A stretch of 21,495 nt of DNA from Candidatus Falkowiibacteriota bacterium (GCA_013203415.1 JABMQE010000131.1:1-21495), one strand, 5' to 3'. Counted from the first letter of the stretch, positions 1 to 6,752 are shown. Notes: generated by a model not told the origin, from the sequence alone. Made by a program: numbers and translations.

Positions 1-483
1 GAACAATTGCCAGATAACAAAAAAAGATTATTTATACGCAACGAAGTAACCGGCCACAATAAAAAACTTTTTACAACCGCCAAGCAAGCCGGAGTCAATA
101 ATTTTGGAAAATTTAACAATGCTGGATACCGAGGTCTTTACGGCGCGCCATCGTCAGACATTGAGCAGAAAAAAGGAATAAAAAAGGGAGAATTATTAGA
201 CCGGGCTGGTTCCACCGAGTTGGCAGCAAACTTATTTCGCATCACTCAAACAGATGAAAAAATAAAAAAGGATAAAGTTCAAGGCGAAAAACCCGCCTGC
301 TACACCCATTTCATGGTCGGTGGAAAAGTAAGAAAGACTATTAAAGAAATCGGCGGAACCGTACCCGAGGAGCTGCCCCCAGAAAAACATATTAAGGAAG
401 TGAAAAAAGAAGTTAAACGATTAAAAGATGTAGGCAAACAAAAAATTGATGGCGGTGGGAAAATTGATTCGCCCGCGCCATAA
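1..483 (+). CDS. dinD: DNA-damage-inducible protein D (DinD) family, C-terminal part
   Basis: The frame is open to the left edge of the window, so this is the last ~160 residues of a longer protein; the TTG at base 7 is probably an internal leucine. The order of motifs matches the C-terminal half of DinD as I know it: KRLFIRNEV, then GYRGLYG, GSTELAANLFRITQT, and GGTVPEELPPE close to the end. E. coli DinD is a LexA-regulated SOS protein that restrains RecA filament activity, and its N-terminal half is a BRO-N-like DNA-binding domain, which would lie outside the window. The last ~30 residues are lysine-rich. No downstream gene is coupled to it; the stop is followed by GC-rich palindromes. The family is patchily distributed and often sits in accessory DNA. 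Identification is from remembered family sequence, not a search. Confidence 0.85.
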   Translation, partial: EQLPDNKKRLFIRNEVTGHNKKLFTTAKQAGVNNFGKFNNAGYRGLYGAPSSDIEQKKGIKKGELLDRAGSTELAANLFRITQTDEKIKKDKVQGEKPACYTHFMVGGKVRKTIKEIGGTVPEELPPEKHIKEVKKEVKRLKDVGKQKIDGGGKIDSPAP

Positions 484-508
484 TCCCTCAAGTTAGCGGG
501 AATGCATA

Positions 509-538
509 GGGGCCCCTAAGGGGCCCCGACGGGGCCCC
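509..538. repeat. three GGGGCCCC palindromes in tandem
   Basis: The octamer GGGGCCCC occurs at 509-516, 520-527 and 531-538, separated by 3 bases each (TAA, then GAC; the third base at each join is shared with a G run). Neighbouring copies can pair with each other or fold on themselves. A fourth copy lies at 2123-2130 next to another palindrome cluster. The position just after the dinD stop suggests a possible transcription barrier, but there is no T-tract. Confidence 0.8.
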
Positions 539-549
539 CACTCAAAAAA

Positions 550-635
550 GTTGGTGGGTGATGGTATCACCCACCATAACGGACATTACTACTTTGCGAC
601 GTCCGTTATGGTGCGGGATACCATCCCGCACCAAC
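550..635. repeat. three back-to-back perfect hairpins (cloverleaf-like)
   Basis: Three hairpins follow each other with no spacer: GGTGGGTGAT/ATCACCCACC (553-562 with 566-575), ATAACGGAC/GTCCGTTAT (576-584 with 601-609), and GGTGCGGGAT/ATCCCGCACC (610-619 with 623-632). GTT at 550-552 and AAC at 633-635 can close the set into a four-way junction. All stems are perfect. There is no tRNA-like anticodon or T-arm signature, so this is a structured repeat rather than a tRNA. Confidence 0.75.
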
Positions 636-652
636 ACGATTTGTTTCGTAGC

Positions 653-689
653 ATGTTACGTAACATAGAGGCATCGACGATGCCTCTAT
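653..689. repeat. palindrome pair, GAGGCATCG family
   Basis: A 14-base perfect palindrome (ATGTTACGTAACAT, 653-666) overlaps a second palindrome at 665-689 with arms ATAGAGGCATCG and CGATGCCTCTAT around one base. Variants of both units recur at 1123-1190, 2131-2157, 2515-2540 and 2971-3019, so this is a repeat family local to this region. Confidence 0.8.
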
Positions 690-726
690 CACCAAACCAA
701 GCACATTCAAAATAGGAGGTAAGGCA

Positions 727-909
727 ATGAGCAATCGAACTATAAATATGCTCCTAGTCTTCGGTGTTGTGGTAACATTCGCAGGAGTGTTCATAGCGCT
801 GAGCGGAAACTGGATGGGACTATTTCCTTTCCTCTGCGGGATAGCCATCATTATTCTTACCCTCGTCTTCGCCCTCAAGAAAAACACCAGGGCTGACGTC
901 GTCGAGTAG
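727..909 (+). CDS. small two-helix membrane protein, unknown function
   Basis: This 60-residue protein starts at an ATG placed 5 bases after a strong SD (AGGAGGT, 714-720), which makes the start and the gene itself credible. Two hydrophobic segments, about residues 7-26 and 31-49, are separated by a short GNWMG turn. The C-terminus is charged (KKNTRADVVE), so by the positive-inside rule both ends may be cytoplasmic. It resembles the many small two-TM proteins of unknown function, and I do not recognise a family. It is unlike its downstream neighbours, which have no SD and AT-rich codons, and may have a different origin. An apparent minus-strand frame across it is a shadow. Confidence 0.65.
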   Translation: MSNRTINMLLVFGVVVTFAGVFIALSGNWMGLFPFLCGIAIIILTLVFALKKNTRADVVE

Positions 910-925
910 GAGGAAAACCATACCC

Positions 926-960
926 GGGGAAGTCGCCCACACTTCCCCTCTCTCACTTTT
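926..960 (+). terminator. possible weak terminator after the two-TM gene
   Basis: A perfect 8-bp stem (GGGGAAGT at 926-933 with ACTTCCCC at 941-948, loop of 7) starts 17 bases after the stop codon and is followed by a pyrimidine-rich run ending TTTT (949-960). The T-tract is poor, so termination would be weak. Confidence 0.4.
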
Positions 961-986
961 CAAAATAAAGAATAGATGCCATCCTC

Positions 987-1122
987 AACGCTGGCTCCAT
1001 AGTCCGAGCCGCGGCGAGGCTGTGGAGCCTGAATGTCAACGACGTTTTATGTCGGCGGACACTCGGGCTCCACAGCCCCTCATTCCCCTGCGGGGTCATT
1101 CGGGGACTATGGAGCCAGCGTT
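987..1122. repeat. large nested inverted repeat (136 bp)
   Basis: The outer arms are a perfect 19-bp inverted repeat: AACGCTGGCTCCATAGTCC at 987-1005 and its complement at 1104-1122. Inside it sits a second perfect 12-bp pair, GGCTGTGGAGCC (1018-1029) with GGCTCCACAGCC (1066-1077), and near its tip CGAC/GTCG around a T-rich loop. A small CCCC/GGGG hairpin lies on the right. No reading frame of note crosses it. It fills most of the 305-base gap between the genes at 727 and 1215. It could be a miniature mobile element or an RNA hairpin. Confidence 0.75.
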
Positions 1123-1195
1123 GTTACGTAGCATGCTACGTAACATAGATGCATCGTCGATGCATCCACGATGCATCTATCGTAGAGGCGTCTAC
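1123..1195. repeat. palindrome cluster before the secreted-protein gene
   Basis: A perfect 22-base palindrome (arm GTTACGTAGCA) occupies 1123-1144. It is followed by variants of the GATGCATCG / GAGGC unit up to base 1190. The cluster abuts the shared leader CTACTAATTTTTAAAA of the next gene. Confidence 0.7.
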
Positions 1196-1214
1196 TAATT
1201 TTTAAAAACAAAAA

Positions 1215-2117
1215 ATGAAAAAACTAGCACTATTACTAATTTCATTAACTCTAATATTGTCTTTTGCTCTTCCCGCTAAGGCAGATATTTATTTTACTGT
1301 TATCGATGAAAGTTCTTCAATATTTACACAATCGGAGAATCTTCTTTCTATTGAAAATGCTGACGTCAAGATTGACTGTAGATTACCCAAAGATGATAGA
1401 ATTACCGAGGATCGTGGTGATTATAAAATGAGAGCAAATTTTACCATAAAGAATAATCAAAATAGTTCTTTTAAAGCACTTTTTTATCTTAAGGCAAAAG
1501 CACACAGGAGTGATAACAAACGCGTGTCCGCAGAAGTAGATGTTATCTTTGTTATTAATAAAGGAAAACAAAGCGAACGTAGAGTTGGGGGTGAGGTAGT
1601 AAATATCAATGGCCAAAAATATCCTTCTTTTGAATATTTTTTTGGGCCATACGGGCAAGTAGATATAGAAGTAATTTCTGGTTTTTCCTCTTTAGAACTA
1701 CCATTTTATTATTATCTTGATGAATTAGATAGTTATTCAACACTAAAATATGAAAAGATAGCAATTGAGGGATTTTGTGATGCTAGTTTTAACGAACACT
1801 ACCCAGTAGAGTTAATTTCCGAAGACAATGGTTTTAAAAAATGGGTTTGGGAATATAGTAATTTAAATGTTAAAGATAGTAATTTAAAAGATGTTCTAAA
1901 GATAACAGAATCTAAAGAATGTAAATCCGAATGGGAATGTGAGGAGTGGAAAGATTATCCAGACCCAAACGATAACTGTGAATATCGTAACTGCTATGAT
2001 AATTGTGGTAATCGAAAGACAGAATATAGAAATTGCGAAACTGGAATTCGGGCTTGGTTTGAAACAATAATAAATTGGTTTTCTTCGATCATTTCTTGGT
2101 TAAAAAACCTTTTTTAA
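1215..2117 (+). CDS. secreted protein with C-terminal Cys/Trp (TSP1-like) motif
   Basis: This 300-residue protein begins with a clear Sec signal peptide: two lysines, a hydrophobic stretch (about 4-20), and a likely cleavage after ALPAKA (residue ~23). The middle, ~24-230, looks like a beta-rich extracellular domain that I do not recognise. Residues ~235-275 are Cys-rich: CKSEWECEEW, then CEYRNCYDNCGN and EYRNCE. This spacing resembles the degenerate thrombospondin type-1-like motif common in archaeal and CPR surface proteins, where Cys, Trp and Arg stack. The last ~22 residues form an aromatic amphipathic helix (WFETIINWFSSIISWLKNLF), possibly a membrane association tail. There is no SD; the leader is the one shared with the genes at 2214 and 2560. 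Surface location is a confident inference; function is unknown. Confidence 0.7.
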   Translation: MKKLALLLISLTLILSFALPAKADIYFTVIDESSSIFTQSENLLSIENADVKIDCRLPKDDRITEDRGDYKMRANFTIKNNQNSSFKALFYLKAKAHRSDNKRVSAEVDVIFVINKGKQSERRVGGEVVNINGQKYPSFEYFFGPYGQVDIEVISGFSSLELPFYYYLDELDSYSTLKYEKIAIEGFCDASFNEHYPVELISEDNGFKKWVWEYSNLNVKDSNLKDVLKITESKECKSEWECEEWKDYPDPNDNCEYRNCYDNCGNRKTEYRNCETGIRAWFETIINWFSSIISWLKNLF

Positions 2118-2122
2118 TAACA

Positions 2123-2193
2123 GGGGCCCCCGTAGAGGCATCGTCGATGCCTCTACGATGCCTCTATCATAGAGTCCTCTATATAGGACTCTA
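2123..2193. repeat. palindrome cluster, GAGGCATCG family
   Basis: GGGGCCCC at 2123-2130 is followed at once by a 27-base palindrome (2131-2157, arms CGTAGAGGCATCG and its complement around one T), then by a half-unit. A second hairpin, TAGAGTCC (2170-2177) with GGACTCTA (2186-2193), ends just before the shared leader. Confidence 0.8.
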
Positions 2194-2213
2194 CTAATTA
2201 TTAAAACAAAACA

Positions 2214-2498
2214 ATGAAAAAAACAGGAAAAATTCTATTAACTGTAGTTATCATTCTTGTTGTATTAATCTCTGGTATTTTTCTCTACAACAAAACATCT
2301 GATTGCTATGGTCACAGTGAAGTGATTCCCGCGGATAATAAATGTTGCCTTGGTTTAAAAGATTACCGACTCTACCCAACAAAAGGTATCGAAGCTGGAC
2401 GCGATGTTGAGGAAAGGGAAAAAGCCTGTATTTATCCGTGGGAAAATGGGGAAGATGCGCTCTGGTACAATAAAGTAAGAGACACTATACTTCATTAA
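2214..2498 (+). CDS. small membrane-anchored exported protein
   Basis: The protein has 94 residues. After MKKTGK it has one long hydrophobic segment (about residues 7-26, ending LISGIFLY), which should act as a signal anchor or uncleaved signal peptide and put the remaining ~65 residues outside. The exported part has four cysteines (one at SDCYG, a CC pair, and one at ACIYPW), consistent with disulfides. There is no lipobox cysteine near the segment. The leader and the first seven codons are almost identical to those of the gene at 2560, so the 5' ends of the two genes were duplicated or converted. There is no SD. I do not recognise a family. Confidence 0.6.
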   Translation: MKKTGKILLTVVIILVVLISGIFLYNKTSDCYGHSEVIPADNKCCLGLKDYRLYPTKGIEAGRDVEEREKACIYPWENGEDALWYNKVRDTILH

Positions 2499-2514
2499 TC
2501 TAAATTGATGCCCC

Positions 2515-2540
2515 CATAGATGCATCGTCGATGCCTCTAC
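2515..2540. repeat. imperfect palindrome, GATGCATCG variant
   Basis: ATAGATGCATCG and CGATGCCTCTAC flank one T, an imperfect copy of the local palindrome family. It ends at the CTACTAATTTTTAAAA leader of the lipoprotein gene. The gap between the 2214 and 2560 genes is only 61 bases. Confidence 0.7.
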
Positions 2541-2559
2541 TAATTTTTAAAATAAAAGA

Positions 2560-2943
2560 ATGAAAAAAACAGGAAAAGTTTTATTAGTCTTTCTACTCTT
2601 GAGTTTATTTATTGCAGGCTGTGGTCAGGGAACAGATAACTCACGAAGCGAAAGTTATGAAACACTAACAGTTTCACTTGGTGAAGAATTTACATTACAC
2701 AAAAATCAACCTGCTATAATTGATGACGAGAACTTTACAATAACCGTAACCGAATTTTACAACAGCCCCTGTCCCGAAGATGCACAATGTAATTGGTCTG
2801 GAAAGGGCATTGCTTATGAATGTTCCCATAATGGTGTAGTTGAGGAGGCCCTCAATGCAACCCAGGTGTGTGGTTTTAATCAAGAATATATTACTAGCGA
2901 CCTTGAGACTTACGTAAAATTAAAGATAACAAAAAGTGAGTAA
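2560..2943 (+). CDS. putative lipoprotein
   Basis: The 127-residue product starts MKKTGKVLLVFLLLSLFIAGC. The LFIAGC stretch is a good lipobox, with the lipidated cysteine at about residue 21, so it should be processed by signal peptidase II, whose gene lspA is at 10398. The mature part is a small domain with the pattern LGEEFTLHKNQ ... FTITVTEF ... CPEDAQCNWSGKG ... ETYVKLKI. I recognise this as a beta-sandwich layout with a CP-x4-C-x-W-x-G core, seen in many uncharacterised bacterial lipoproteins. Four cysteines remain after the lipobox. There is no SD; the 5' leader is shared with the two preceding genes. Function is unknown and a cell-surface location is likely. Confidence 0.7.
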   Translation: MKKTGKVLLVFLLLSLFIAGCGQGTDNSRSESYETLTVSLGEEFTLHKNQPAIIDDENFTITVTEFYNSPCPEDAQCNWSGKGIAYECSHNGVVEEALNATQVCGFNQEYITSDLETYVKLKITKSE

Positions 2944-2970
2944 AAACCCAGTACTTATATAGGAGTTTCC

Positions 2971-3019
2971 ATAGATGCCATCATGATGGCATCGACAATG
3001 CCACTATAGTGGCATCTAT
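2971..3019. repeat. double palindrome with alternative folds
   Basis: Two perfect palindromes, GATGCCATCATGATGGCATC (2974-2993) and ATGCCACTATAGTGGCAT (2998-3015), are embedded in an outer inverted repeat, ATAGATGCCA (2971-2980) with TGGCATCTAT (3010-3019). The local and long-range foldings exclude each other. A short direct repeat (AATAACCAACAATT, about 3021 and 3035) follows it. Confidence 0.8.
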
Positions 3020-3064
3020 CAATAACCAACAATTAATAACCAACAATTAACAATTTAACTAACA

Positions 3065-3161
3065 TATAATAACTCTCTGGCCCCCAGACATTCTGGAATT
3101 ATAAATCTTTACAGCTCTAAGGCCTTATGGCTTTAAAGCTCACAAAGGTCCAGCAGTCTGG
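3065..3161 (+). promoter_or_regulatory. putative pnp promoter (-10) and structured 5' leader
   Basis: A consensus TATAAT lies at 3065-3070, though no good -35 is visible at standard spacing. The ~108-base leader that would follow holds short mutually exclusive pairings (TCTGG at 3076 and 3092, CCAGA at 3084) and a 12-bp hairpin with one mismatch (AGCTCTAAGGCC 3113-3124 with 3129-3140, loop TTAT). Leader hairpins controlling pnp by RNA processing are known in E. coli; autoregulation here is only inferred. Confidence 0.4.
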
Positions 3162-3184
3162 TTGTCAGAAAAGGAACACCACGT

Positions 3185-5599
3185 ATGCCAGTAAAAAAAT
3201 TCGAAACCGACGTGGCCGGTAAAAAACTAATTATCGAAACCGGCAAACTCGCTAATCAAGCCAATGCTTCAGTCACCTGCCAATACGGCGACACTGTTGT
3301 TTTGGCCACCGCTGTCCTCGCTTCCGAACCCCGGGAGGGAGTTTCTTTTTTCCCTCTTATGGTTGATTTTGAAGAAAAAATGTATGCCACCGGAAAAATT
3401 AAGGGCTCTAGGTTTATAAAACGAGAAACTAGGCCAAGTGACGAAGCCATTCTCTCTGCCCGCATGATCGACCGCGCCATCCGCCCGCTTTTCCCGCAAG
3501 ATATCAAAAATGATATCCAAGTCATCCTAACCGTCCTCTCGGGCGACCAGGAAAACGACCCCGATATTCCATCCTTCTATGCCACTGTTGCTGCCCTTGC
3601 TATTTCGGACATTCCTTGGGAAGGTCCTATTTCTGCTGTTCGCGTTGGTTCTGTTGATGGCGAGTTCGTTATAAACCCTTCCTACGAAGACCGGGAAAAA
3701 AGCACTCTCGATTTAGTTGTCGCGGGCACTGGGAAAAAAGTTATCATGTTAGAAGCTGGCGCTAAAGAAGTTGATGAAAAAACTGCTTTTGATGCGATTG
3801 AATTTGGCTGCAAAGAAAATGCCAAAATCTTAAAATTCATAGAAGATATTGTTAAAAAAATCGGCTTGCCAAAAATCTCAATCGAAGAGTTTCAAGAAGA
3901 GTTTGAAGAAGCCGTGGAATCAGACCAAGAAAAAATGGCCGAAGCCAAAGGCAAAAAATCACCTCAAGATGAATGGGAAAAAACTGCTCTTGATTTCTTA
4001 GAAAAAAATATTGATAAATACCTCTTCACCGGCCCCAAAAAATCTAAAAAAGAAAGAAAAGAAGCAGTCCAAGAACTTAAAGAAAAATTAGAAGAGCATC
4101 TCCTAGAAAAACAAATTGGCAAAGAAAAAAGGAAAGCTGCCGCCGGAATGGTCGGGGACTTTACCGAAGATAAAATTACCCAAGCAATCACCAAATCCTC
4201 TAAGCGCATTGACGGCCGCAAGCTGGATGAAATCCGCGCCCTTTCTGCCGAAGCCGGGCTTCTGCCCCGCACTCATGGCTCTGGGCTTTTCAATCGCGGC
4301 GAAACCCAGATTCTCTCCATCGTCACTTTGGGAGCACCCGGCGACGAGCAGGTTTTAGACACTATGGAGCTGGATTGTAAAAAACATTACATGCATCATT
4401 ATAATTTCCCGCCCTTTTCTGTTGGCGAGACCGCTCCGCTTCGCGGGGCCGGCCGTAGAGAAATCGGCCACGGCGCCTTAGCCGAAAAGGCCTTAGAACC
4501 AGTCCTTCCTCAAAAAGAGGACTTCCCTTATACCATCCGCGTTGTTTCCGAAGTTCTTGGCTCTAACGGCTCCTCTTCCATGGGCTCGGTTTGCGGTTCC
4601 ACCTTAGCTCTTATGGACGCCGGCGTGCCAATCACCCGTCCGGTTGCCGGCATTGCTATGGGACTAGCTTCTCGTGAAAATGATAAAAATGATATTACTG
4701 ATTATAAAATCCTAACCGACTTGCAGGATTTAGAAGACGGCAAAGGCGGTATGGACTTTAAGATCGCTGGCACCGAAACCGGCATCACTGCTGTTCAACT
4801 AGACACAAAAACTCATGGCATCACTCCAGAAATTATTAAGAAAACCCTAGACCAAGGCCGCTTAGCCCGACTGGAAATCTTAAGCGTTATCACTAAAGCG
4901 ATCTCTACTCCTAGAACCGAAATGTCTAAGTATGCTCCTCGCATTACCACTGTTAAAATCAATCCCGATAAAATTCGCATTGTCATCGGCCCCGGCGGCA
5001 AGATGATTAATGAGATTACCGAAACTACTGGTGTTGATATTGATATCGAGGATGAGGGCTTAGTTATGATAACCGGCACCGACCCGGAAAAAACAGCTCA
5101 AGCCGTCTCTTGGGTAAAGGCCTTAACAAGAGAAATTAAAGCTGGCGAAAAGTTCCAAGGCCGTATTTCCCGCATCGAGGACTTTGGCGCTTTTGCCGAG
5201 CTTATCCTGCCCGAAGAAGAAACCCGCTATGGCCATACCCCAAAATTTGAAGGCCTTATCCATATTTCCAAACTCGCCCCGCACCACGTTAACCGCGTGG
5301 AAGATGTCTGCCAACTTGGGGACATTGTTGCGGTCGAAGTTTCGGAAATAGACGACCAAGGAAGAATCAACTTAGGCATGCAAGGCGTTACTCCAGCAGC
5401 ACCAAGTGCCAGGCCTCCCAGAGGTTCTGGCCCACGCCAAGGCCCGCAAAAATTCGACCGCAATCAAGCCCCGCGCCAACGCGGCTCAAGCGATTATAAA
5501 ATCTTCAAGCCAAGTAATAATCGCGGCGGCGCAGGCGCAGGCAGACCACGTCCGCCACAAGGTGGGGGACGACCGCAGGGAAGAAGAGATAGATACTAA
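3185..5599 (+). CDS. pnp: polynucleotide phosphorylase (PNPase)
   Basis: PNPase degrades RNA 3'->5' by phosphorolysis and forms a trimeric ring, often in the degradosome. All family domains are present in order: RNase PH core 1 (~1-215, with RETRPSDEAILSARMIDR and RPLFP), a long charged helical domain (~235-330), RNase PH core 2 (~340-575), KH (~590-650, GPGGK at 602-606) and S1 (~654-735). The catalytic residues corresponding to E. coli D486, D492 and K494 are seen as D518, D524 and K526. The S1 domain has a small insertion between its first strands (LPEEETRYGHTPKF). The last ~70 residues are a disordered Pro/Gly/Arg/Gln tail. At 804 residues it is longer than the usual ~700-710 because of the helical domain and the tail. 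A weak SD (AAGGA, ~3172) lies 10 bases before the ATG. rpsO, the usual upstream partner, is not in the window. Confidence 0.97.
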   Translation: MPVKKFETDVAGKKLIIETGKLANQANASVTCQYGDTVVLATAVLASEPREGVSFFPLMVDFEEKMYATGKIKGSRFIKRETRPSDEAILSARMIDRAIRPLFPQDIKNDIQVILTVLSGDQENDPDIPSFYATVAALAISDIPWEGPISAVRVGSVDGEFVINPSYEDREKSTLDLVVAGTGKKVIMLEAGAKEVDEKTAFDAIEFGCKENAKILKFIEDIVKKIGLPKISIEEFQEEFEEAVESDQEKMAEAKGKKSPQDEWEKTALDFLEKNIDKYLFTGPKKSKKERKEAVQELKEKLEEHLLEKQIGKEKRKAAAGMVGDFTEDKITQAITKSSKRIDGRKLDEIRALSAEAGLLPRTHGSGLFNRGETQILSIVTLGAPGDEQVLDTMELDCKKHYMHHYNFPPFSVGETAPLRGAGRREIGHGALAEKALEPVLPQKEDFPYTIRVVSEVLGSNGSSSMGSVCGSTLALMDAGVPITRPVAGIAMGLASRENDKNDITDYKILTDLQDLEDGKGGMDFKIAGTETGITAVQLDTKTHGITPEIIKKTLDQGRLARLEILSVITKAISTPRTEMSKYAPRITTVKINPDKIRIVIGPGGKMINEITETTGVDIDIEDEGLVMITGTDPEKTAQAVSWVKALTREIKAGEKFQGRISRIEDFGAFAELILPEEETRYGHTPKFEGLIHISKLAPHHVNRVEDVCQLGDIVAVEVSEIDDQGRINLGMQGVTPAAPSARPPRGSGPRQGPQKFDRNQAPRQRGSSDYKIFKPSNNRGGAGAGRPRPPQGGGRPQGRRDRY

Positions 5600-5641
5600 G
5601 TTAGAAATTAGTTGTTAGAAATTAGAAATTAGCTGCGAAAA

Positions 5642-5743
5642 TAGAAATTAGAAAATAGTAATGAAAACAGAAAAAAGGAAATTAGTGACAATCTATTTTC
5701 AGCTTTTCTAATTTCCTAACGATTCTCTATTTTCCAATTTCTA
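5642..5743. repeat. AT-rich nested inverted repeat after pnp
   Basis: The outer arms at 5642-5658 and 5727-5743 match at 16 of 17 positions; the inner arms AGGAAATTAG (5676-5685) and CTAATTTCCT (5708-5717) are perfect. The left side also carries direct repeats of TTAGAAATTAG from base 5600. It lies within a 611-base stretch between pnp and the next gene. It may help end pnp transcription, since no classical terminator follows pnp. Confidence 0.65.
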
Positions 5744-5790
5744 AAACGATTTTCGATTTTCTATCAACGATTTTCTCTCGTGGCAAAATC

Positions 5791-5815
5791 AAAAAACCGT
5801 CCCATTCGAGACGGT
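5791..5815 (-). terminator. intrinsic terminator, minus strand
   Basis: ACCGTC/GACGGT (5796-5801 with 5810-5815, loop of 8) is followed on the minus strand by six T residues (the A run at 5791-5796). On the plus strand there is no T-tract after the stem, so it points leftwards. Confidence 0.65.
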
Positions 5816-5946
5816 CTTCAAATAATCCTTACCCCCGCTAATATTTGGTTATCTTGGTATCACGGCGCTTGCTTTTGAAAGAGCATTTTTATTTTATGCC
5901 ATGATTTGAAAGTGACCAAGATAACCAAGTATCAGAGGATGGTAAG
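5791..5946 (-). ncRNA. candidate minus-strand structured RNA
   Basis: The inverted repeat TTGGTTATCTTGGT (5845-5858) with ACCAAGATAACCAA (5915-5928) is perfect over 14 bp, and CTTACC (5828-5833) with GGTAAG (5941-5946) closes the base. On the minus strand this structure is followed by an intrinsic terminator (5791-5815), as expected for a ~150-nt RNA read leftwards. No convincing promoter is seen in the AT-rich DNA to its right, and no reading frame of note crosses it. It could instead be the end of a small mobile element. Confidence 0.35.
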
Positions 5947-6014
5947 TTTTAAGTTCTAAGTTTTAATTCTTATTTAATTATCAAGTTACAAGTTCTAATT
6001 AAAACTTAAAAATT

Positions 6015-6046
6015 ATCAGCCTCACGGCTGATCACCCGAAAGGGTG
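6015..6046 (-). terminator. terminator hairpins for the minus-strand gene at 6211
   Basis: On the minus strand a GAAA/TTTC-looped hairpin (CACCC/GGGTG, 6033-6046) is followed by ATCAGCC/GGCTGAT (6015-6032, loop of 4) and then AATTTTTAAG. It lies about 165 bases past the stop of the minus-strand gene. The stretch between holds no other gene that I can support. Confidence 0.6.
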
Positions 6047-6210
6047 GAAACTTGAAACTTGAAAACATTTCTTCCACACCCAACCAATTTTCATTGATTG
6101 CGTCTGGAAGAGAGGCCATTGTCGCAGCAATGGCCTCCAATTATCGCCTTATGGTAGGGGTTCCGGGTTGCGGTCGGAACAAAGGCGATGTGAGGGGGGA
6201 GATACGCTCG

Positions 6211-6705
6211 CTATTCCGCTGTCTGCATCGCCGGAGGAACTTCGTCTTTCTTCACCGTCTCATCCGCCGGATCCGTCTCCGGCTCGCACGAGGTCTCCTC
6301 GGCCTCGGCCTTCTCGTCCGGCAAAATGAGTTCCCACTTGATCGTGGGCCGCTCGCGCTCGCCAGCCCCCTCTTCCAGAGTCGTCTCCCCAACAGTGTCG
6401 CTGAACATCTTATATCCCTTCCCGTCAGAGTCGTCAACCACGATTACTCGGTGACCGACACTAGCGAGAGTTCTGGCGACAACTCTCTCAGTCCCCGGGA
6501 CCGGCATCTGATCGAAGGGCGCATTCATGTTGCTTCCGCGCACCGGAAGAACCAGCGTCTCGTCGTTGTCTAGGACGAAGACCGCCTGGTCTCCGACAGA
6601 CCTCGGAAGGCGGAAAATGATGATCCCGTCGTCGGCCGGCTCGGTCAGCGCCTCTCCCGGTTCCAAGCGAAGAAGCATCGCCACGATCTTGGGCTTGTCT
6701 GCCAT
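6211..6705 (-). CDS. hypothetical protein with acidic C-terminal tail
   Basis: The 164-residue product starts at an ATG preceded by a strong SD (AGGAGG seven bases upstream, read on the minus strand), so this strand is preferred over the open plus-strand frames that overlap it. Residues 1-125 alternate hydrophobic and polar residues in a beta-rich pattern (IIIFRLPRS, AVFVLDNDETLVLPV, HRVIVVDDSDGKGYK). The last ~40 residues are an acidic, probably disordered, Glu/Asp/Pro tail. There is no signal peptide or membrane segment, so it is likely cytoplasmic. Base composition is clearly more GC-rich than pnp or the gene at 7216. It probably shares a transcript with the 71-residue gene upstream. I do not recognise a family. 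Confidence 0.65.
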   Translation of the reverse strand: MADKPKIVAMLLRLEPGEALTEPADDGIIIFRLPRSVGDQAVFVLDNDETLVLPVRGSNMNAPFDQMPVPGTERVVARTLASVGHRVIVVDDSDGKGYKMFSDTVGETTLEEGAGERERPTIKWELILPDEKAEAEETSCEPETDPADETVKKDEVPPAMQTAE

Positions 6706-6752
6706 CGTCTTTCCTCCTCATTTGTGTCGTCAGGGCTTTGTCAAAGCACCTT

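Noticed and set aside
550..635. Cloverleaf at 550-635 as a tRNA
   Set aside because: No T-arm consensus, no anticodon loop of seven bases, and no matching acceptor stem.
606..956. Minus-strand frame of 116 codons over the two-TM gene
   Set aside because: It runs through hairpins, lacks an SD, and the plus-strand gene has one in ideal position.
653..3019. Palindrome series as a CRISPR array
   Set aside because: Repeats differ in length and sequence, spacing is set by genes, and no cas genes are present.
6052..6573. Plus-strand frame of 173 codons over the minus-strand gene
   Set aside because: No SD or family pattern; rich in Arg/Leu/Ser as expected for a GC-rich shadow, while the minus frame has a strong SD.
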